Assembly (NCBI RefSeq): GCF_950295315.1
Contig: NC_080162.1
Location: forward strand, 75,833,843 to 75,897,842
Direction: 5' to 3'
Length of the DNA stretch: 64,000 bases
Origin: Erinaceus europaeus
Lineage: Eukaryota; Chordata; Mammalia; Eulipotyphla; Erinaceidae
Shown here: positions 1 to 11,124 of the stretch, in pieces
How positions within the stretch are numbered: the stretch's first letter is position 1
How the letters are laid out: each line of letters begins with the position of its first letter
Made by a program: the position numbers and the translations under genes
Notes under the pieces: generated by a model
The model's database searches: none
What the model saw: only the letters and a program-made list of their open reading frames with translations
Told to the model about the DNA's origin: nothing

Positions 1-132
1 CTATTTCATTCATCATTTTTCATGGACCTGTATTCTCCCCACCCACCCACCCACCCCAGAGTCTTTTACTTTGGTGTAATACTCCAATTCCATTTCAGGT
101 TCGACTTGTGTTTTCTTTTCTAATCTTGTTTT

Positions 133-2676
133 TCAACTTCGACCTGAGAGTGAGATCATCCCGTATTCATCCTTCTGTTTCTGACTTATTTCACTCAACA
201 TGATTTTTTCAAGGTCCATCCAAGATCGGCTGAAAACGATGAAGTCACCATTTTTTGCAGCTGAGTAGTATTCCATTGTGTATATATACCACAACTTGCT
301 CAGCCACTCATCAGTTGTTGGACACCTGGGTTGCTTCCAGGTTTTGGCTATTACAAATTGTGCTGCCAAGAACATATGTGTACACAAATCTTTTTGGATG
401 GATGTGTTGGGTTCCTTAGGATATATCCCCAGGAGGGGAATTGCAGGGTCATAGGGTAGGTCCATTTCTAGCCTTCTGAGAGTTCTCCAGACTGCTCTCC
501 ACAGAGGTTGGACCAATTGACATTCCCACCAGCAGTGCAGGAGGGTTCCTTTGAACCCACACCCTCTCCAGCATTTGCTGCTGTTACCTTTTCTGATGTG
601 TGACATTCTCACAGGAGTGAAGTGATATCTCATTGTTGACTTGATTTGCATTTCTCTGACAATCAGAGACTTGGAGCATTTTTTCATGTGTTTCTCGGCC
701 TTTTGGATCTCTTCTGTGGTGAATATTCTGTCCAAGTCCTCCCCCCATTTTTGGATGGGGTTATTTGTTGTCTTGTTGTTGAGTCTGGCAAGCTCTTTAT
801 ATATGTTGGTTATTAAACTCTTATCTGATGTATGGCATGTAAAGATCTTCTCCCATTCTGTGAGGGGTCTCTTGATTTGGATAGTGGTTTCTTTTGCTGT
901 GAAGAAGCTTTTTAATTTGATGTAGTCCCATAGCTTTATACTTGCCTTAGTCTTCCTTATAATTGGATTCGTTTCATTGAAAATGTCTTTAAAATTTATG
1001 CGGAAAAAAGTTCTGCCAATATTTTCCTCTAAGTATCTGATAGTTTCTGGTCTAACATCCAAGTCCTTGATCCACTTGGAATTTACTTTTGTATTTGGTG
1101 AAATACAATGATTCAGTTTCATTCTTCTGCATGTTTCAACCCATTGTTTCCAACACCATTTGTTGAAGAGACTCTGCTTCCCCCATATAATAGTCTGGGC
1201 CCCTTTGTCAAAGATTAGATGTCCATACGTGTGGGGCCTCATTTCTGGGCTCTCAGTTCTATTCCACTGGTCAGTGTGTCTGTTCATGTTCCAGTACCAA
1301 GCAGTTTTGATGACAATGGCCCTATAATACAGTTTGAGATCTGGCAGTGTGATGCCTCCGGTTCTGTTCTTTTTTCTCAAGATTGTTTTGGCAATTCTAG
1401 GTCTTTTCTGGTTCCAGATAAACATTTGTAGCATTTTTTCTATTCTCCTAAAAAATGTGCTTGGGATCTTGATGGGGATAGCATTAAATTTGTAGATGGC
1501 TCTGGGTAATATATTCATTTTGATGATGTTAATTCTTCCAACCCATGAACATGGAATATCTTTCCACTTCTTTGTGTCTTTTTCAATTTCTTTGAGTAGT
1601 GACTCATAATTTTCAGTATACAAGTCTTTCACTTCTTTGGTTAGGTTTATTCCTAGATATTTTATTGTTTTTGTTGCTATAGAAAAAGGAACTGATTTCT
1701 GGATTTCAATTTCTTGTAACTTAGTGTTTGCATAGAGGAATGCCACTGACTTTTGAATGTTAATTTTATAGCCTGACACCTTACTGTATTGCCTGATGAT
1801 TTCCAAAAGCTTCTTGCTGGATTCCTTAGGTTTTTCCATGTATACTATCATGTCATCTGCAAATAAGAAGAGTTTGACTTCTTCTCTTCCAATCTGTATG
1901 CCTTTAATTCCTTGCTCCTGCCTGATTGCTATGGCAAGAACTTCCAACACTGTGTTGAATAGTAATGGTGATAGTGGGCAGCCCTGTCTAGTACCTGATC
2001 TGAGGGGAAATGCTTCCAGTTTTTCACCATTGAGTATGATGTTGGCTGTAGGTTTGCTATATATAGACTCCACTATCTTCAGGAATTTTCCATCTATTCC
2101 TATTTTTTGTAGTGTTTTGATCATAAAGGGATGTTGTATTTTGTCAAAGGCTTTCTCTGCATCTATTGATATGACCATGTGGTTTTTGGTTTTGCTTTTG
2201 TTGATGTGGTGGATCACATTGATTGATTTACGTATATTAAACCAACCTTGCATGCCTGGGATAAACCCCACTTGGTCATGATGAACAATTTTTTTGATAT
2301 ACTGCTGTATCCGGTTGGCTAGAATTTTGTTCAATATTTTCGCATCTATGTTCATCAGAGATATTGGTCTGTAGTTTTCTTTTTTGGTTGTGTCCCTGTC
2401 TGCTTTTGGTATCAGGGTGATGTTGGCTTCATAGAAGCTGGCAGGGAGTATTCCAGTGTCTTCAATCTTCTGGAAGACTTTTAAAAGTAGAGGTATTAGT
2501 TCTTCTTTGAAGGTTTTGTAGAATTCATTTGTAAAACCATCTGGTCCAGGACTTTTGTTTTTGGGAAGATTTTTGATAACTGTTTCAATTTCATTAGCTG
2601 TGATGGGCCTGTTCATGTTATCCACTTCCTCTTTACTTAGTTTTGGAAGTTGGTAGATATCTACGAAATCATTCAT
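133..2676 (-). pseudogene. LINE-1 ORF2 fragment: reverse transcriptase and C-terminal Cys-rich region
   Basis: This is an 847-codon open stretch, the C-terminal two thirds of L1 ORF2p. It makes cDNA at the nicked target site. Near residues 95-130 is the conserved [20 protein letters not shown] region, near 230 the [14 protein letters not shown] motif, and near 274 the catalytic FADD motif (FADDMIVY). At about residue 728 is the Cys-rich CWRGC...LLHCWW motif. The C terminus includes [14 protein letters not shown], typical of L1 ORF2. It is not a free-standing gene: the first Met is internal, and the frame upstream is broken between 2677 and 3142. The open length suggests the element is not very old. 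Confidence 0.9.
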
Positions 2677-3142
2677 TTCTTCCAGGTTCTCTAGCTTGGT
2701 GGCATATAGTTGTTCATAGAAGCCTCACATGATATGTTGAATTTCTGCAGTGTCTGTTGTGATATCTCCTCTTTCATTTACTATCCGATTTATTTGGGTC
2801 TTCTCCCTTTTTTGTTTTGTGAGTCTGGCTAAAGGTTTGTCGATTTTGTTTACTCTTTCGAAGAAACAACATTTACTTTCATTCATCTTTTGTATGGTTT
2901 TCCTATTCTCAATGTTAATTTATTTCTGCCCTAACTTTAGTGATTTCTGTCCTTCTGGTTGCTTTAGGATTCCTTTGTTGTTCTTCTTCTAGGTCTTTAA
3001 GATGTGCAATCAGGCTGTTTATTTGTGCCTTTTCTTATTTCCTAATGTGTGCTTGTATAGCTATGAACTTCCCTCTTAGGACTGCTTTAGCTGTGTCCCA
3101 AATATTTTGTTAGCTTGTGTCTTCATTTTCATTGAACTCTCA
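2677..3142 (-). pseudogene. Broken middle segment of LINE-1 ORF2
   Basis: Homology to ORF2 continues (for example KAVLRGKFIA and [13 protein letters not shown] on the - strand), but the frame carries a TGA at 3140-3142, TAA codons near 3107 and 3040, a 1-nt frame change near 2922, and a TGA near 2728. This linker joins the endonuclease and reverse transcriptase regions, so the element cannot make full ORF2p. The flanking parts, by contrast, are entirely open. Confidence 0.8.
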
Positions 3143-3961
3143 AAACATTTTGATTTCTTCCTTGATTTCCTCTTTGACCCAGAAGTTGTTAAGAAGTGTA
3201 CTACTGTTGAGCTTCCACATTTTGGGACTGTTACTAATCTTTTGTTGATTGTTAAGTGTTAGTTTAATTCCACTGTGGTCTGAGAAGATGCTTGGGATGA
3301 TTTCAGTGCTCTTGAATTGGCTGATGCTGTCTTTGTGGCCTAACATATGGTCTATTCTTGAGAATGATCCATGTGGATTTGAGTAGAATGTGTATTCCAG
3401 TTTATTGGGATGAATGACTCTGAAAATGTCCAATAGTTCTAGTTTCTCTATCTCTTCATTTAGCTCCCTTATGTCTTTACTGATTTTCTTCCTGGATGAT
3501 CTGTCAAGTTGAGAGAGTGGGGTGTTGAAGTCCCCTACTATGATTGTGTTACTGTTAATATATTGCTGTAGCTCTTTCAGTAGAAGTTTGATGTATTTAG
3601 ATGGCTTCTCATTGGGTGCATAGATGTTAATAATTGTTAAGTCCTCTTGATTGACTGATCCTCTGAGCATTAAGTAGTGTCCATTCCTATCTTTTTTAAT
3701 CTTATCTATTTTAAAGTCTATCATGTCAGATATGAGAATAGCTGTTCCTGCCCTTTTTTGTGGGCCATTGGCTTGTATGATAGTTTTCCATCCTTTCACT
3801 TTAAGTCTGTGTTTGTCTTGTTGAGTTAGGTGAGTCTCCTGTAGACAACATATTATTGGGTTGTGTTTTCTGATCCATCTTCCTACTCTGTGTCTTTTAA
3901 TAGGTGAATTCAGGCCGTTGACATTTATTGATATCAAAGATTGAAGATATTTTAATGCCAT
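3143..3961 (-). pseudogene. LINE-1 ORF2 N-terminal endonuclease domain
   Basis: 273 codons from an ATG at 3961. This is the APE-type endonuclease that nicks target DNA. Visible motifs in order: SINVNGLNSPIKR at the N terminus, QETHL near residue 41 (catalytic Glu), INIYAPN near 112, GDFNTPLS near 144 (catalytic Asp/Asn), SRIDHMLG near 202, and SDHSGI near 228 (catalytic Asp-His). All these residues are kept. The frame ends at a TGA inside the ORF2 homology, so this is a truncated domain rather than a complete protein. The start matches the usual ORF2 start, 56 nt after ORF1. Confidence 0.9.
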
Positions 3962-4017
3962 TCTTGTAGAGTTTTAGAGTGTTTTGATATATGTCCTATT
4001 TGTGGTGGTCTGGTTGT

Positions 4018-4551
4018 TTATAGGAGACCTTTCAGAACTTCTTTCAGGGCAGGCTTGGTGATGGTTGCTTCCTTCAACTGTTGCTTGTCTGAGAAGGTTT
4101 TGATGCTTCCATCTAGTCTGAATGACAATCTAGCAGGATATAGTATTCTTGGCTGAAAGCCTTTCTCATTGAGCACTCGATAGATATCTTGCCATTCTCT
4201 TCTGGCCTGTAGTGTTTGTATGGAGAAGTCTGCTGCTAATCTTATGGGTTTTCCTTTGTAGGTGACTCTTTGTTTTTCTCTTGCAGCCTTGAGGATCCTT
4301 TCTTTATCCTTATTCCTTTCCATTCTAAGTATGACATGTCTTGGTGTCTTTAGGTCTGGGTTAATTCTGTTTGGGACCCTCTGGGCTTCTTGAATCTTTA
4401 TGTCTTTGGTGTTGTCTAGACTAGAGAAATTTTCAGCTATTATGGTCTGGAGAATGCTTTCTTCCTCTCCTTCTCTTTCTTCCTCTGGTAAGCCAATAAT
4501 GCGTATATTGGTTCTTTTGAAGTCATCCCATAGGACTCTGTTGTTAAGCAT
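4018..4551 (-). pseudogene. LINE-1 ORF1 C-terminal part: RRM and C-terminal domain
   Basis: 177 codons giving the second half of ORF1p, the trimeric RNA chaperone that coats L1 RNA. NIRIIGLPEEE marks the start of the RRM; ILKAAREK and IRLAADFSIQTLQARR mark the C-terminal domain. It sits in a different frame from the upstream ORF1 part, overlapping it by 8 nt, so a single-base change splits ORF1. Combined length, about 320 residues, fits the family. Confidence 0.88.
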
Positions 4552-4987
4552 CTCTTAATCTCTTTTTGAGATCTCTTAGTTCTTTTTTAGTTGTCTCTAA
4601 TTCATCCTCAATCTTGCTAATTCTGTCTTCAGCCTCATAGATTCTATTCTCTCTGCCCTCTACTGCTTTCTGGAGTTCATCTATTTTGTTGCCCTGCTCT
4701 GATACTGTTTTAGCTTGTTCAGCTAGTTGCCTTCTTAGCTCAGCAATTTCAGCTTTCAGCTCTCTAATAACCATGAGATAATTAGAATTTCCTTCCATAG
4801 TCTCATTTGTTGTTTCTGTATTTCTGATTACAATTTTTTCAAATTCTTTACTCACTCCTGTGATTATTTCCTTAGCTAATGTTTGGATGTTGAACTCGTT
4901 GTTTTGTGCTTCACCCTCTGGAGGACTTTTAGCTGGACTCTTGTCCTGGTTCGAGTCTCTAATATTTTTTCTTGTTGTTTTAACCAT
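4544..4987 (-). pseudogene. LINE-1 ORF1 N-terminal part: coiled coil
   Basis: 147 codons from ATG 4987. Residues about 70-145 form heptads (IRELKAEIAELRRQLAEQ, then KIDELQKAVEGRENRI), the trimerising coiled coil of ORF1p. The frame stops at TAA 4544-4546 just where RRM homology begins in the next frame. The N terminus is rich in Lys/Ser as usual for ORF1p. Confidence 0.88.
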
Positions 4988-5790
4988 TTTATATATTATG
5001 TTATGAGTTCGCTTTATCAGTATTTTTCAAATTATTGATCACTATTGCCTGAATTGACTTGTGTCTAAGTAAGTTAAATAAAGGGTTCACAGTGGTGGAA
5101 GTTAACAGTTTTTTCAATCCCTGAGTTGGAGCTCAGTGGTGTAAAAGCCTCTTTTTTTTTCTTCCCTGTAGGCTATGGGAGCCTGAGGGCTTTTAAACTA
5201 TCAATAGGCTTCTTAGCTTAATCACTGACTCCTGACCAAGAGATAAAGCAGGGTGTGGCAGAGATAATCCAGTGGTTATGCAAAGAGACTTTCACAGCCC
5301 CTCAGCTATGCCATGGGAGGTATAGGTCTTCTCCTGAGTTTCCCGGTTAGATCTCTGTCCCCTGGTGTCCCTCCCTGTTGCTGCTCCAGATTCTGAGGGT
5401 AGTAGCAATGGAGACTCAGAGTTGCACTTGGTGAGTCTCTGGGGAGTCCTTTCCTCCCTTCAGCTGTCCTCTTGTTGTGGAGCAGACTGGAGGTGGTGTC
5501 TCCACTGATAAACTGTTGAACTGTTAGCAGTCACTTAATCTCTCCTTAGACTCCTCTCTCCTCTCTGTCACCAGCCACGCGTGTTTGTACTCACGGGTGA
5601 TTTACTGGGTTCCTGTGGTCATTGTAGTCCTGTCTTGTTTCGGTCCGGGTGGTCTCCTTTGGTATTCCTAGTTGATCCGGGAGAGGAGAGGAGAGAAAGC
5701 GATCTGCTGCTCGTCAGTACTTGCTTTTCTATAGCAAGGTACAAGGAATATTTCTGGTAGGTGCTAGGAAGCAGCCTCTTGCCCACAAAA
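4988..5790 (-). promoter_or_regulatory. LINE-1 5' UTR / internal promoter region
   Basis: Non-coding sequence upstream of L1 ORF1 on the - strand, somewhat CpG-containing near 5570-5700 (for example ACGCG at 5577-5581). In L1 this region carries the internal Pol II promoter. No promoter elements could be identified by eye; the upstream boundary is estimated. Confidence 0.6.
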
Positions 5791-5913
5791 TTTTTTTTTA
5801 GGCACCAGAAATAGGCTTCATTGGTTATCTTTAGGACAAATACTCTGTTTTAGTAGATGTAGTTACTATATTACAAAATTAAGTAGCTGTGTCACACCCT
5901 GTCCCCCCATTAG

Positions 5914-6188
5914 AAGTGTTTATACTGGGGGTTGGGCGGTAGAGCAGCGGGTTAAGCACTCATGCAGGTGTCTTTCTCTCCCCTTCTCTGTCTTCCCTTC
6001 CTCTCTGGGTTTCCTCTCTGTCCTATCCAACAACAATGGCAGCAATGACAACAATAATAGTAACGACAACGATAAACAACAAGGACAACAAAAGGAGAAA
6101 CACAGCCTCCAGGAGCAGTGGATTCATAGGGCAGACACTGAGTCCCAGCAGTAACCCTTGAGGCCAAAAAAAAAAAAGTGTTTATACT
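5914..6188 (+). mobile_element. SINE-A (long form), internally deleted, with 13-bp TSD
   Basis: The head (GGGCGGTAGAGCAGCGGGTTAAG) jumps directly to the pyrimidine-rich body near 5960, skipping the central tRNA-like part. The 3' palindromic module spans 6092-6165. Perfect TSD AAGTGTTTATACT at 5914-5926 and 6176-6188. Confidence 0.9.
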
Positions 6189-6199
6189 TCAGAAAAATT

Positions 6200-6545
6200 T
6201 TGTTTTATGTATTTTATGAGATTGAGAGAGAGGCTAGGACATCATTACCATATGTTGTATTGGAGACCGAACTTGGAACCTTTTACTTGTAAATTGGATG
6301 CTCTGCTACCATACCATCTCCTAGGTCACAGAGGTGTTAGAGTTCGTCTTTTTAAAAGATTTATGTATTGGGCTGGCGAAATAACTCACTTGGGTTGTGT
6401 GCTGATTTGCGGTGTGCGACCCTTGTTTGCATCTGACTCCCACTGCGTTGAAGGAAACTGGCACCGTGCACGGTCTTTTTTCATTCTCTTTCTGCCTCTC
6501 TACCATCCTGTCTCTATCTAAAATAATTAAATAAGTAAAATAATA
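6200..6545. repeat. Two old SINE fragments
   Basis: 6204-6330 resembles antisense SINE-C (GAGATTGAGAGAG...ATGCTCTGCTACCATACCATCTCC). 6370-6545 is a diverged tRNA-like SINE on + ending in an AATAAGTAAAATAATAAAA tail. Confidence 0.55.
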
Positions 6546-6734
6546 AAATTAAGATTTATTTGTGAAGGGAGAGAGGTATCTTGCAGTGGGTTTTGGACAT
6601 TTTATTTAAAAATATTTCAGTATCATACAAAATGATTTTTAAAATTCATATTTTCTTTCAGAGTGGTGATAAAGTTCAGATTTTTACTTTTTTTTTTTAA
6701 AGTAGAAGTACTGGTAAATATCTTTTTTCTTTTT

Positions 6735-6838
6735 GCCAGAGCACTGCTCAACTCTGGTGTGTGCTGGAGACTGAAACTGAGATACTAGAGCCTCAGGCAT
6801 GAAAGTCTTTATGTAACCGTAATGCTGTCTCCCCACTC
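6735..6838 (-). mobile_element. SINE-D
   Basis: Starts with CCAGAGCACTGCTCAACTCTGG and ends in AATGCTGTCTCCCC, the full length of this short family in antisense. Confidence 0.75.
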
Positions 6839-6965
6839 ACCATTGAATCTGGCATCCTTGGAAAGCTAATATGACACACTTTGGCCAATAACCCAGCAAT
6901 TTGTTAACATAGTATTGTATAATGAAAATTGTATTTTAGCATTACATGAAAAGCAGTTTTTTTTA

Positions 6966-7108
6966 AAAAGATGTATTTATAAATTAGAGATAGAGGAAAG
7001 AGAGAACTCTAGCATTGTTCTGGCACATGTGATAGTGGGGATTGAACTCTGGGCCTAAGGCTGTAGAGTCCACGCCTTATCCTTTATCCACTATACAACC
7101 ACCCAGAC
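6966..7108 (-). mobile_element. SINE-C
   Basis: Antisense body with TCTGGCACATGTGATAGTGGGG and TTATCCACTATACAACC, the C-family B-box region and head. Confidence 0.75.
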
Positions 7109-7329
7109 TATGTAAACAAACCTTTTTTTTTTCCCCCAGAATTCTGTCCCTGGATTGATAATTCTATCTACCTATTTGTTTAAATACTCTAGTTATTTTA
7201 CATCAAACTAATTTACTTTTTCTGAGAGAGAAACACAGAAACCACAGAGTACTACTGTTCAGCTTTGACTTTTGATGTGTCAGGCATTCAAAGCTTGTGC
7301 TGTATCACGTTGAACCTTGACCTTTTAGA

Positions 7330-7785
7330 CAGTTTATGTCAATACAGGCAGGTTTACTTGTCATTTTCAAATGCATGAGTATACAGTTAATATAGTTGTG
7401 AAGGACAGAATTCTCTATCATTTCATTGTTAATTTGCACTGCAGATTTGATGCTTTGTGACAGACACATGCAAGTTGTACAAGAGATGTCCTTTTGAGTA
7501 GAAAGATGCCTGTGTCATATTTTAGAGTATGTTTGGATGTGTATGTATATGTGACATTTGTGTTTCTGATTACTTTTTATAAACTCGACGGACTTGAATT
7601 TATGTACTCCTGTTGAAGGCAGACTGAACGGAACTTGCACTGTAAGCTTCCAGAGACTTAACTTCTTACCTCTAAAACTTTTTTCTCCTTATGGCAGAAC
7701 TTTGTATTGATTTACTGCAGGGTCACCTGTTTTACGATTGCCAAAATCCTCTTTGGGATAAATAAGTCTTGATGCTTCTTTATAG
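7330..7785 (+). other. Unique MAPRE1 intron sequence
   Basis: No repeat or coding signal recognised apart from a weak old SINE remnant at 7200-7320. The last 16 bases (TTGATGCTTCTTTATAG) form the acceptor of the following exon. Confidence 0.6.
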
Positions 7786-7993
7786 ATAATTCCTGTGGAC
7801 AAATTGGTCAAAGGAAAGTTCCAAGACAATTTTGAGTTTGTTCAGTGGTTCAAGAAGTTTTTTGATGCCAACTATGATGGAAAAGAATATGATCCTGTAG
7901 CTGCCAGACAAGGTCAAGAAACTGCGGTGGCTCCCTCTCTTGTTGCTCCAGCTCTCAACAAGCCTAAGAAGCCACTTAGCTCCAGCAGTGCAG
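7786..7993 (+). CDS. MAPRE1: MAPRE1 (EB1) exon, end of CH domain and linker
   Basis: Encodes residues about 90-159 of EB1, the plus-end tracking protein that binds GTP-like tubulin lattice at growing microtubule ends. It opens with [20 protein letters not shown], the last helix region of the calponin-homology domain, and goes through [17 protein letters not shown] into the flexible linker ([19 protein letters not shown]). The acceptor is TTCTTTATAG and the donor G|GTAAGA. The exon is 208 nt, starting in phase 0 and ending in phase 1, and joins exactly with the exon at 10461. It is nearly identical to human EB1 (E for D at about 123; S for T at about 154). Codons 1-89 are not in this window. 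Confidence 0.97.
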
Positions 7994-8045
7994 GTAAGAG
8001 AAAACAGAGACATAATGTCCTAAATCTAGTATTCTAGGTATTCAT

Positions 8046-8300
8046 TCAGCATTCATTTAATTTTCTGAGCGGCCACAGCCGTTGGGAGTTTACAGAGTAA
8101 TCGTAGCTATGACCTGGAAGGTGGCAAAGTGGACAAAGTATTGTTCTGCAGACATAATATTCCAAGTTCAGTCCCTGACTACTTCCGGCTCTCTGTCTGG
8201 TATGCATGTATGTGCCCCCCCATAAATAAGTAAATAAATAAGAATAATCACAGCCATATGACAGGAACATGGATCCTGGCATAAGTGAATCTATTGATTC
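8046..8300. repeat. Old SINE-C-like fragment (+)
   Basis: 8112-8245 reads GACCTGGAAGGTGGCAAAGTGGACAAAG and ends AATAAGTAAATAAATAAG, a diverged sense C-type copy just after the exon. Confidence 0.5.
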
Positions 8301-8394
8301 TTAGATCTCTGTAGCCCTGATACAGAAGCTGCTTCCGATTTGCCTGTATTTTTGACACGAGTGGATTACCGAACATGTGAGAAAACAGCTTCCT

Positions 8395-8545
8395 AATAGC
8401 CTTTTCAGTCAGATAGAGGGAGAGACTTCATAGCACCAGAATGTTCCCCAATGCCATGGCATCCCCATATGGTGCCAGGTCTTAAACTTGGGTTGCATAC
8501 ATACATGATGTGGATACCCTACTTGGTGAACTGTCTCTAGCACTC
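8395..8545 (-). repeat. Old diverged SINE (antisense)
   Basis: GACTTCATAGCACCAGAATGTTCC...GGTGCCAGGTCTTAAACTTGGG resembles an old tRNA-SINE also seen at 9.8, 11.1, 33.9, 34.1 and 45.45 kb. Confidence 0.45.
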
Positions 8546-8576
8546 ATTTTATTTCTTTTATATTTGCTTACTTATT

Positions 8577-8734
8577 TAAAATTTTTTTTATATTTATTAT
8601 CCATTTTGTTGCCTTTTAAAAAAATTGTTGTAGTAGTTGTTGTTATCGATGTCATCATTGTTGGATAGGACAGAGAAATGGAGAGAGGAGGGAAGACAGA
8701 GGGTGAGAGAAAGATAGACATAAATTGTATTGTT
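8577..8734 (-). mobile_element. SINE-A, 5'-truncated
   Basis: Antisense 3' half only (TTGTTGCC... to GAGAGAAAGATAGACA). A second SINE-A inserted at its border. Confidence 0.8.
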
Positions 8735-9013
8735 GGGAGTCGGGTGGTGACATAGCGGGTTAAGAGCACGTGGTGCAAAACGCAAGGATCAGCAGAAAGA
8801 TCCCAGTTCAAGCCTCAGGCTCCCCACCTGTAGGGGAGTCGCTTCACAGGCGGTGAAGCAGGTCTTCAGGTGTCTGTCTTTCTCTCCACCTCCCTGTCTT
8901 CCCCTCCTCTCTCCATTTCTCTCTGTCCTATCCAACAACATCAGTAACAACAACAAGAACTACAACAATAAAACAAGGGCAACAAAAGGGAATAAATAAA
9001 TATTAAAAAAAGA
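8735..9013 (+). mobile_element. SINE-A (short form) with 13-bp TSD
   Basis: Full-length sense copy. Perfect TSD AAATTGTATTGTT at 8722-8734 and 9014-9026. Confidence 0.92.
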
Positions 9014-9344
9014 AAATTGTATTGTTAAAGGGCATAAATAAATAAATATGGTTACTTAATTTAGGGCATTAGAAAGATCAGATATTTTTAGCCTTGCATA
9101 ACATATTAATTTTATAAAATAAATCCCTGAGTAAATGGATAAAATCATGAATGATAACTTTAAACTTGAGGTAACCTGTTCTTTATTATTTTAGCTTTTG
9201 GATAGTTTAGCTCCTTTATTCCTTTTTCCTTGTCTTTGTCAACTTTTAGCTGTTACCGAGAAATCTATGTATGAATCATAGTGTACTACTTCTCTTCTAG
9301 CCCTTTATTTATTTTAAAAGTACTTGTTTTCAAAAAAGATTTAT

Positions 9345-9600
9345 TTTGGGCTGGGGAGACAGCATAATGGTTATGCAAAAAAACTTTAATATCTGAGGTC
9401 CAAAGTCCCAGGTTTAACCCTCAGCTGTGCTTTGGTCTTGTGTCTGCCTCTCCTTAAAATAAAATATATATTTTATTTGATTTATTTCATATGAGACAGA
9501 AGGTTTCCTATGAAAGAAGCAGAGCACCACTATAATGCTGAGGATTGAACTCTTAAGTGTGCAGGTCCTACTCCCTATCAGTTGAGCTGTTTTCTCAAGT
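9345..9600. repeat. SINE-D-like (+) followed by old SINE-C-like (-)
   Basis: 9349-9475: GGGGAGACAGCATAATGGTTATGC, the D head, with a different CT-rich/AAAATAAAAT tail. 9478-9600: antisense remnant with GAGGATTGAACTCTTAAG. Confidence 0.6.
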
Positions 9601-9794
9601 GATTTACAAGATTTATTTTATGAGAGAGATATTGACCAGAGCAGGCATTCTAGCTGTTGAGTGTGCTGGAGGAACCTGATCCTTCTGTAAGTTCTCTGCT
9701 TTCTTCCCTGAGCCACCTTCCTTACCACTATTGTAGACTTTTTTCTTTTTCTTTCTTTTTTTTTTTTGTCATCAGTTAAGGCTTCACCACTATA

Positions 9795-9945
9795 GACTAA
9801 CTTTTTCCAGATAAAGATAGAGAGGGAAAGGCACCACAGCACAAAAACTTCCTTCAGTGCTTTAAGGGCTGGACTTGAACCTGGGTCATGCATGTGGCAA
9901 AATAAACACACTGTCCATATGAAACTATCATGCCAGCTCCTCTGG
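9795..9945 (-). repeat. Old diverged SINE (antisense)
   Basis: AAAGATAGAGAGGGAAAGGCACCACAGC...GACTTGAACCTGGGTCATGC; the box-B complement is still readable. Confidence 0.5.
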
Positions 9946-9959
9946 ACTTTTTAAACACA

Positions 9960-10460
9960 GTCTAAAAATGCAAATAGAGATAACTGCTGTGAGGTGATTG
10001 GTGGGTAAAAGAAATCTCTACTATCCTTTCCCCAAGGGTTCTGAGTTAGGCTTGCTACTTTCTAGATGGGAAGATGTGATGTGAGTTTGCTCCTAGTATG
10101 AACTTGGCCTTGGCTCTATGTAGCTAGCTGCCCTGTTGGGGATTTGCTTAAAAATAGATCATCTGTATGTGCCAGGATGACTTCCTCTTACAAGTAATGG
10201 TCCTCTTCACCACAGTGGAAGAAAGACCTCACTGAAAGACTCCCAGCATAGAAGATAACTAAGTTTGATACTTAACGCTGCTGCCAGGGTACAGAACCAT
10301 TTGGGTAAATATTGGGATGTTTTCTTGCGTGCTGGGTTCTCTAACATTGATCCCTGCATAGCTGTGGAAGGCATTTGGTCACAACCTCTTTTTGTCTGGT
10401 GGATTCTCTTGAAATTTATACTCTAAATAAGCAACAACAACAAAAAATTTCTCCTCTCAG
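9960..10460 (+). other. Unique MAPRE1 intron sequence
   Basis: No repeat recognised. Ends with the acceptor TTTCTCCTCTCAG. Confidence 0.55.
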
Positions 10461-10582
10461 CTCCACAGAGGCCCATTGCAACACACAGAACTACTGCAAC
10501 TCCCAAGGCTGCCCCAGGTGTGGTGCGAAAGAATCCTGGTGTGGGTAACGGTGATGATGAAGCAGCTGAATTGATGCAGCAG
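10461..10582 (+). CDS. MAPRE1: MAPRE1 (EB1) exon, linker and start of EBH domain
   Basis: 122 nt, residues about 159-199. The first two bases complete an Ala codon split by the intron. Content: PQRPIATHRTTATPKAAPGV, the basic Ser/Thr-rich linker that helps microtubule binding, then RKNPGVGNGDDEAAELMQQ, leading into the dimerising coiled coil. Donor CAG|GTAGGC, phase 0. Compared with human EB1 the linker shows several substitutions (ATH for STQ, TTAT for TAAA, AA for AG) but equal length, while the flanks are unchanged. This is normal for an unstructured linker. Confidence 0.96.
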
Positions 10583-10799
10583 GTAGGCATCTCCTTGTGC
10601 AAGTGGGAGTCACTTCAGAGGAAAGGATACTTGCTGCCCTGAAGGAGCAGACAGTACCCACTTATGTACTCAGAGAGAGACCTGTACTTTCTGCTTGCTG
10701 AAGTGTCCTGCCAGGTTTAAGCACTTCTGGTGTTGTGTGGAGAGCATGAACATGGAAGGGGGAAGTAAAACATTTATAAGATCTATTAGTATCTGTTGG

Positions 10800-10997
10800 G
10801 AAAATCACCCACATGTGGTCCAGGAGGTGGTGCAGTGGATAATGCGTTCTCAACCCTGAGATCTGAGTTCAGTCCCTGGCAGCACATATACCAGAGTGAT
10901 GTCTGATTCTCTCTCTCTCTCCTCCTGTCTTTCTCATGATAAATAATTCTTTAAAAAAAAAAAAAAAGGAAAAAAAGAAAAGAAAATCACCCACATG
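10800..10997 (+). mobile_element. SINE-C with 16-bp TSD
   Basis: Sense copy with GAGGTGGTGCAGTGGATAATG and ACATATACCAGAGTGATGTC. Perfect TSD GAAAATCACCCACATG at 10800-10815 and 10982-10997. A-rich tail 10954-10981. Confidence 0.92.
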
Positions 10998-11124
10998 ACA
11001 GGACCTTATCTAATGTCTCTGGGATGTTCTCAGGATTCTGTGGGATCTAGAGACTTGATTCTGAAAAAATATAAAGGAAAATTCTACCCCACATCCCTGA
11101 ATCATGGAGCATGTGATTTTATAG

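Larger units (their letters stand above)
1..5790 (-). mobile_element. LINE-1 retrotransposon, nearly full length, inactive
   Basis: Read on the - strand this has the LINE-1 order: 5' UTR (about 4988-5790), ORF1 (4987-4018), a 56-nt spacer, ORF2 (3961-133), and the start of the 3' UTR (132-1). The 3' tip and poly(A) lie left of the window. Three truncated copies at 25.35, 40.06 and 61.19 kb share its 3' UTR, so the missing piece should be about 130 bp. It is antisense to MAPRE1 and lies in an intron. ORF1 has one frameshift and ORF2 has several stops, so it is not autonomous. The 5' boundary is estimated; no TSD can be checked because the 3' end is absent. Confidence 0.93.

Noticed and set aside
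641..2281. + strand open frames across the LINE-1
   Set aside because: Shadows of the - strand ORF2; no start context or coding character.
4544..4551. Programmed frameshift between the two LINE-1 ORF1 parts
   Set aside because: No slippery heptamer and ORF1 is normally one frame; a simple 1-nt lesion explains it.
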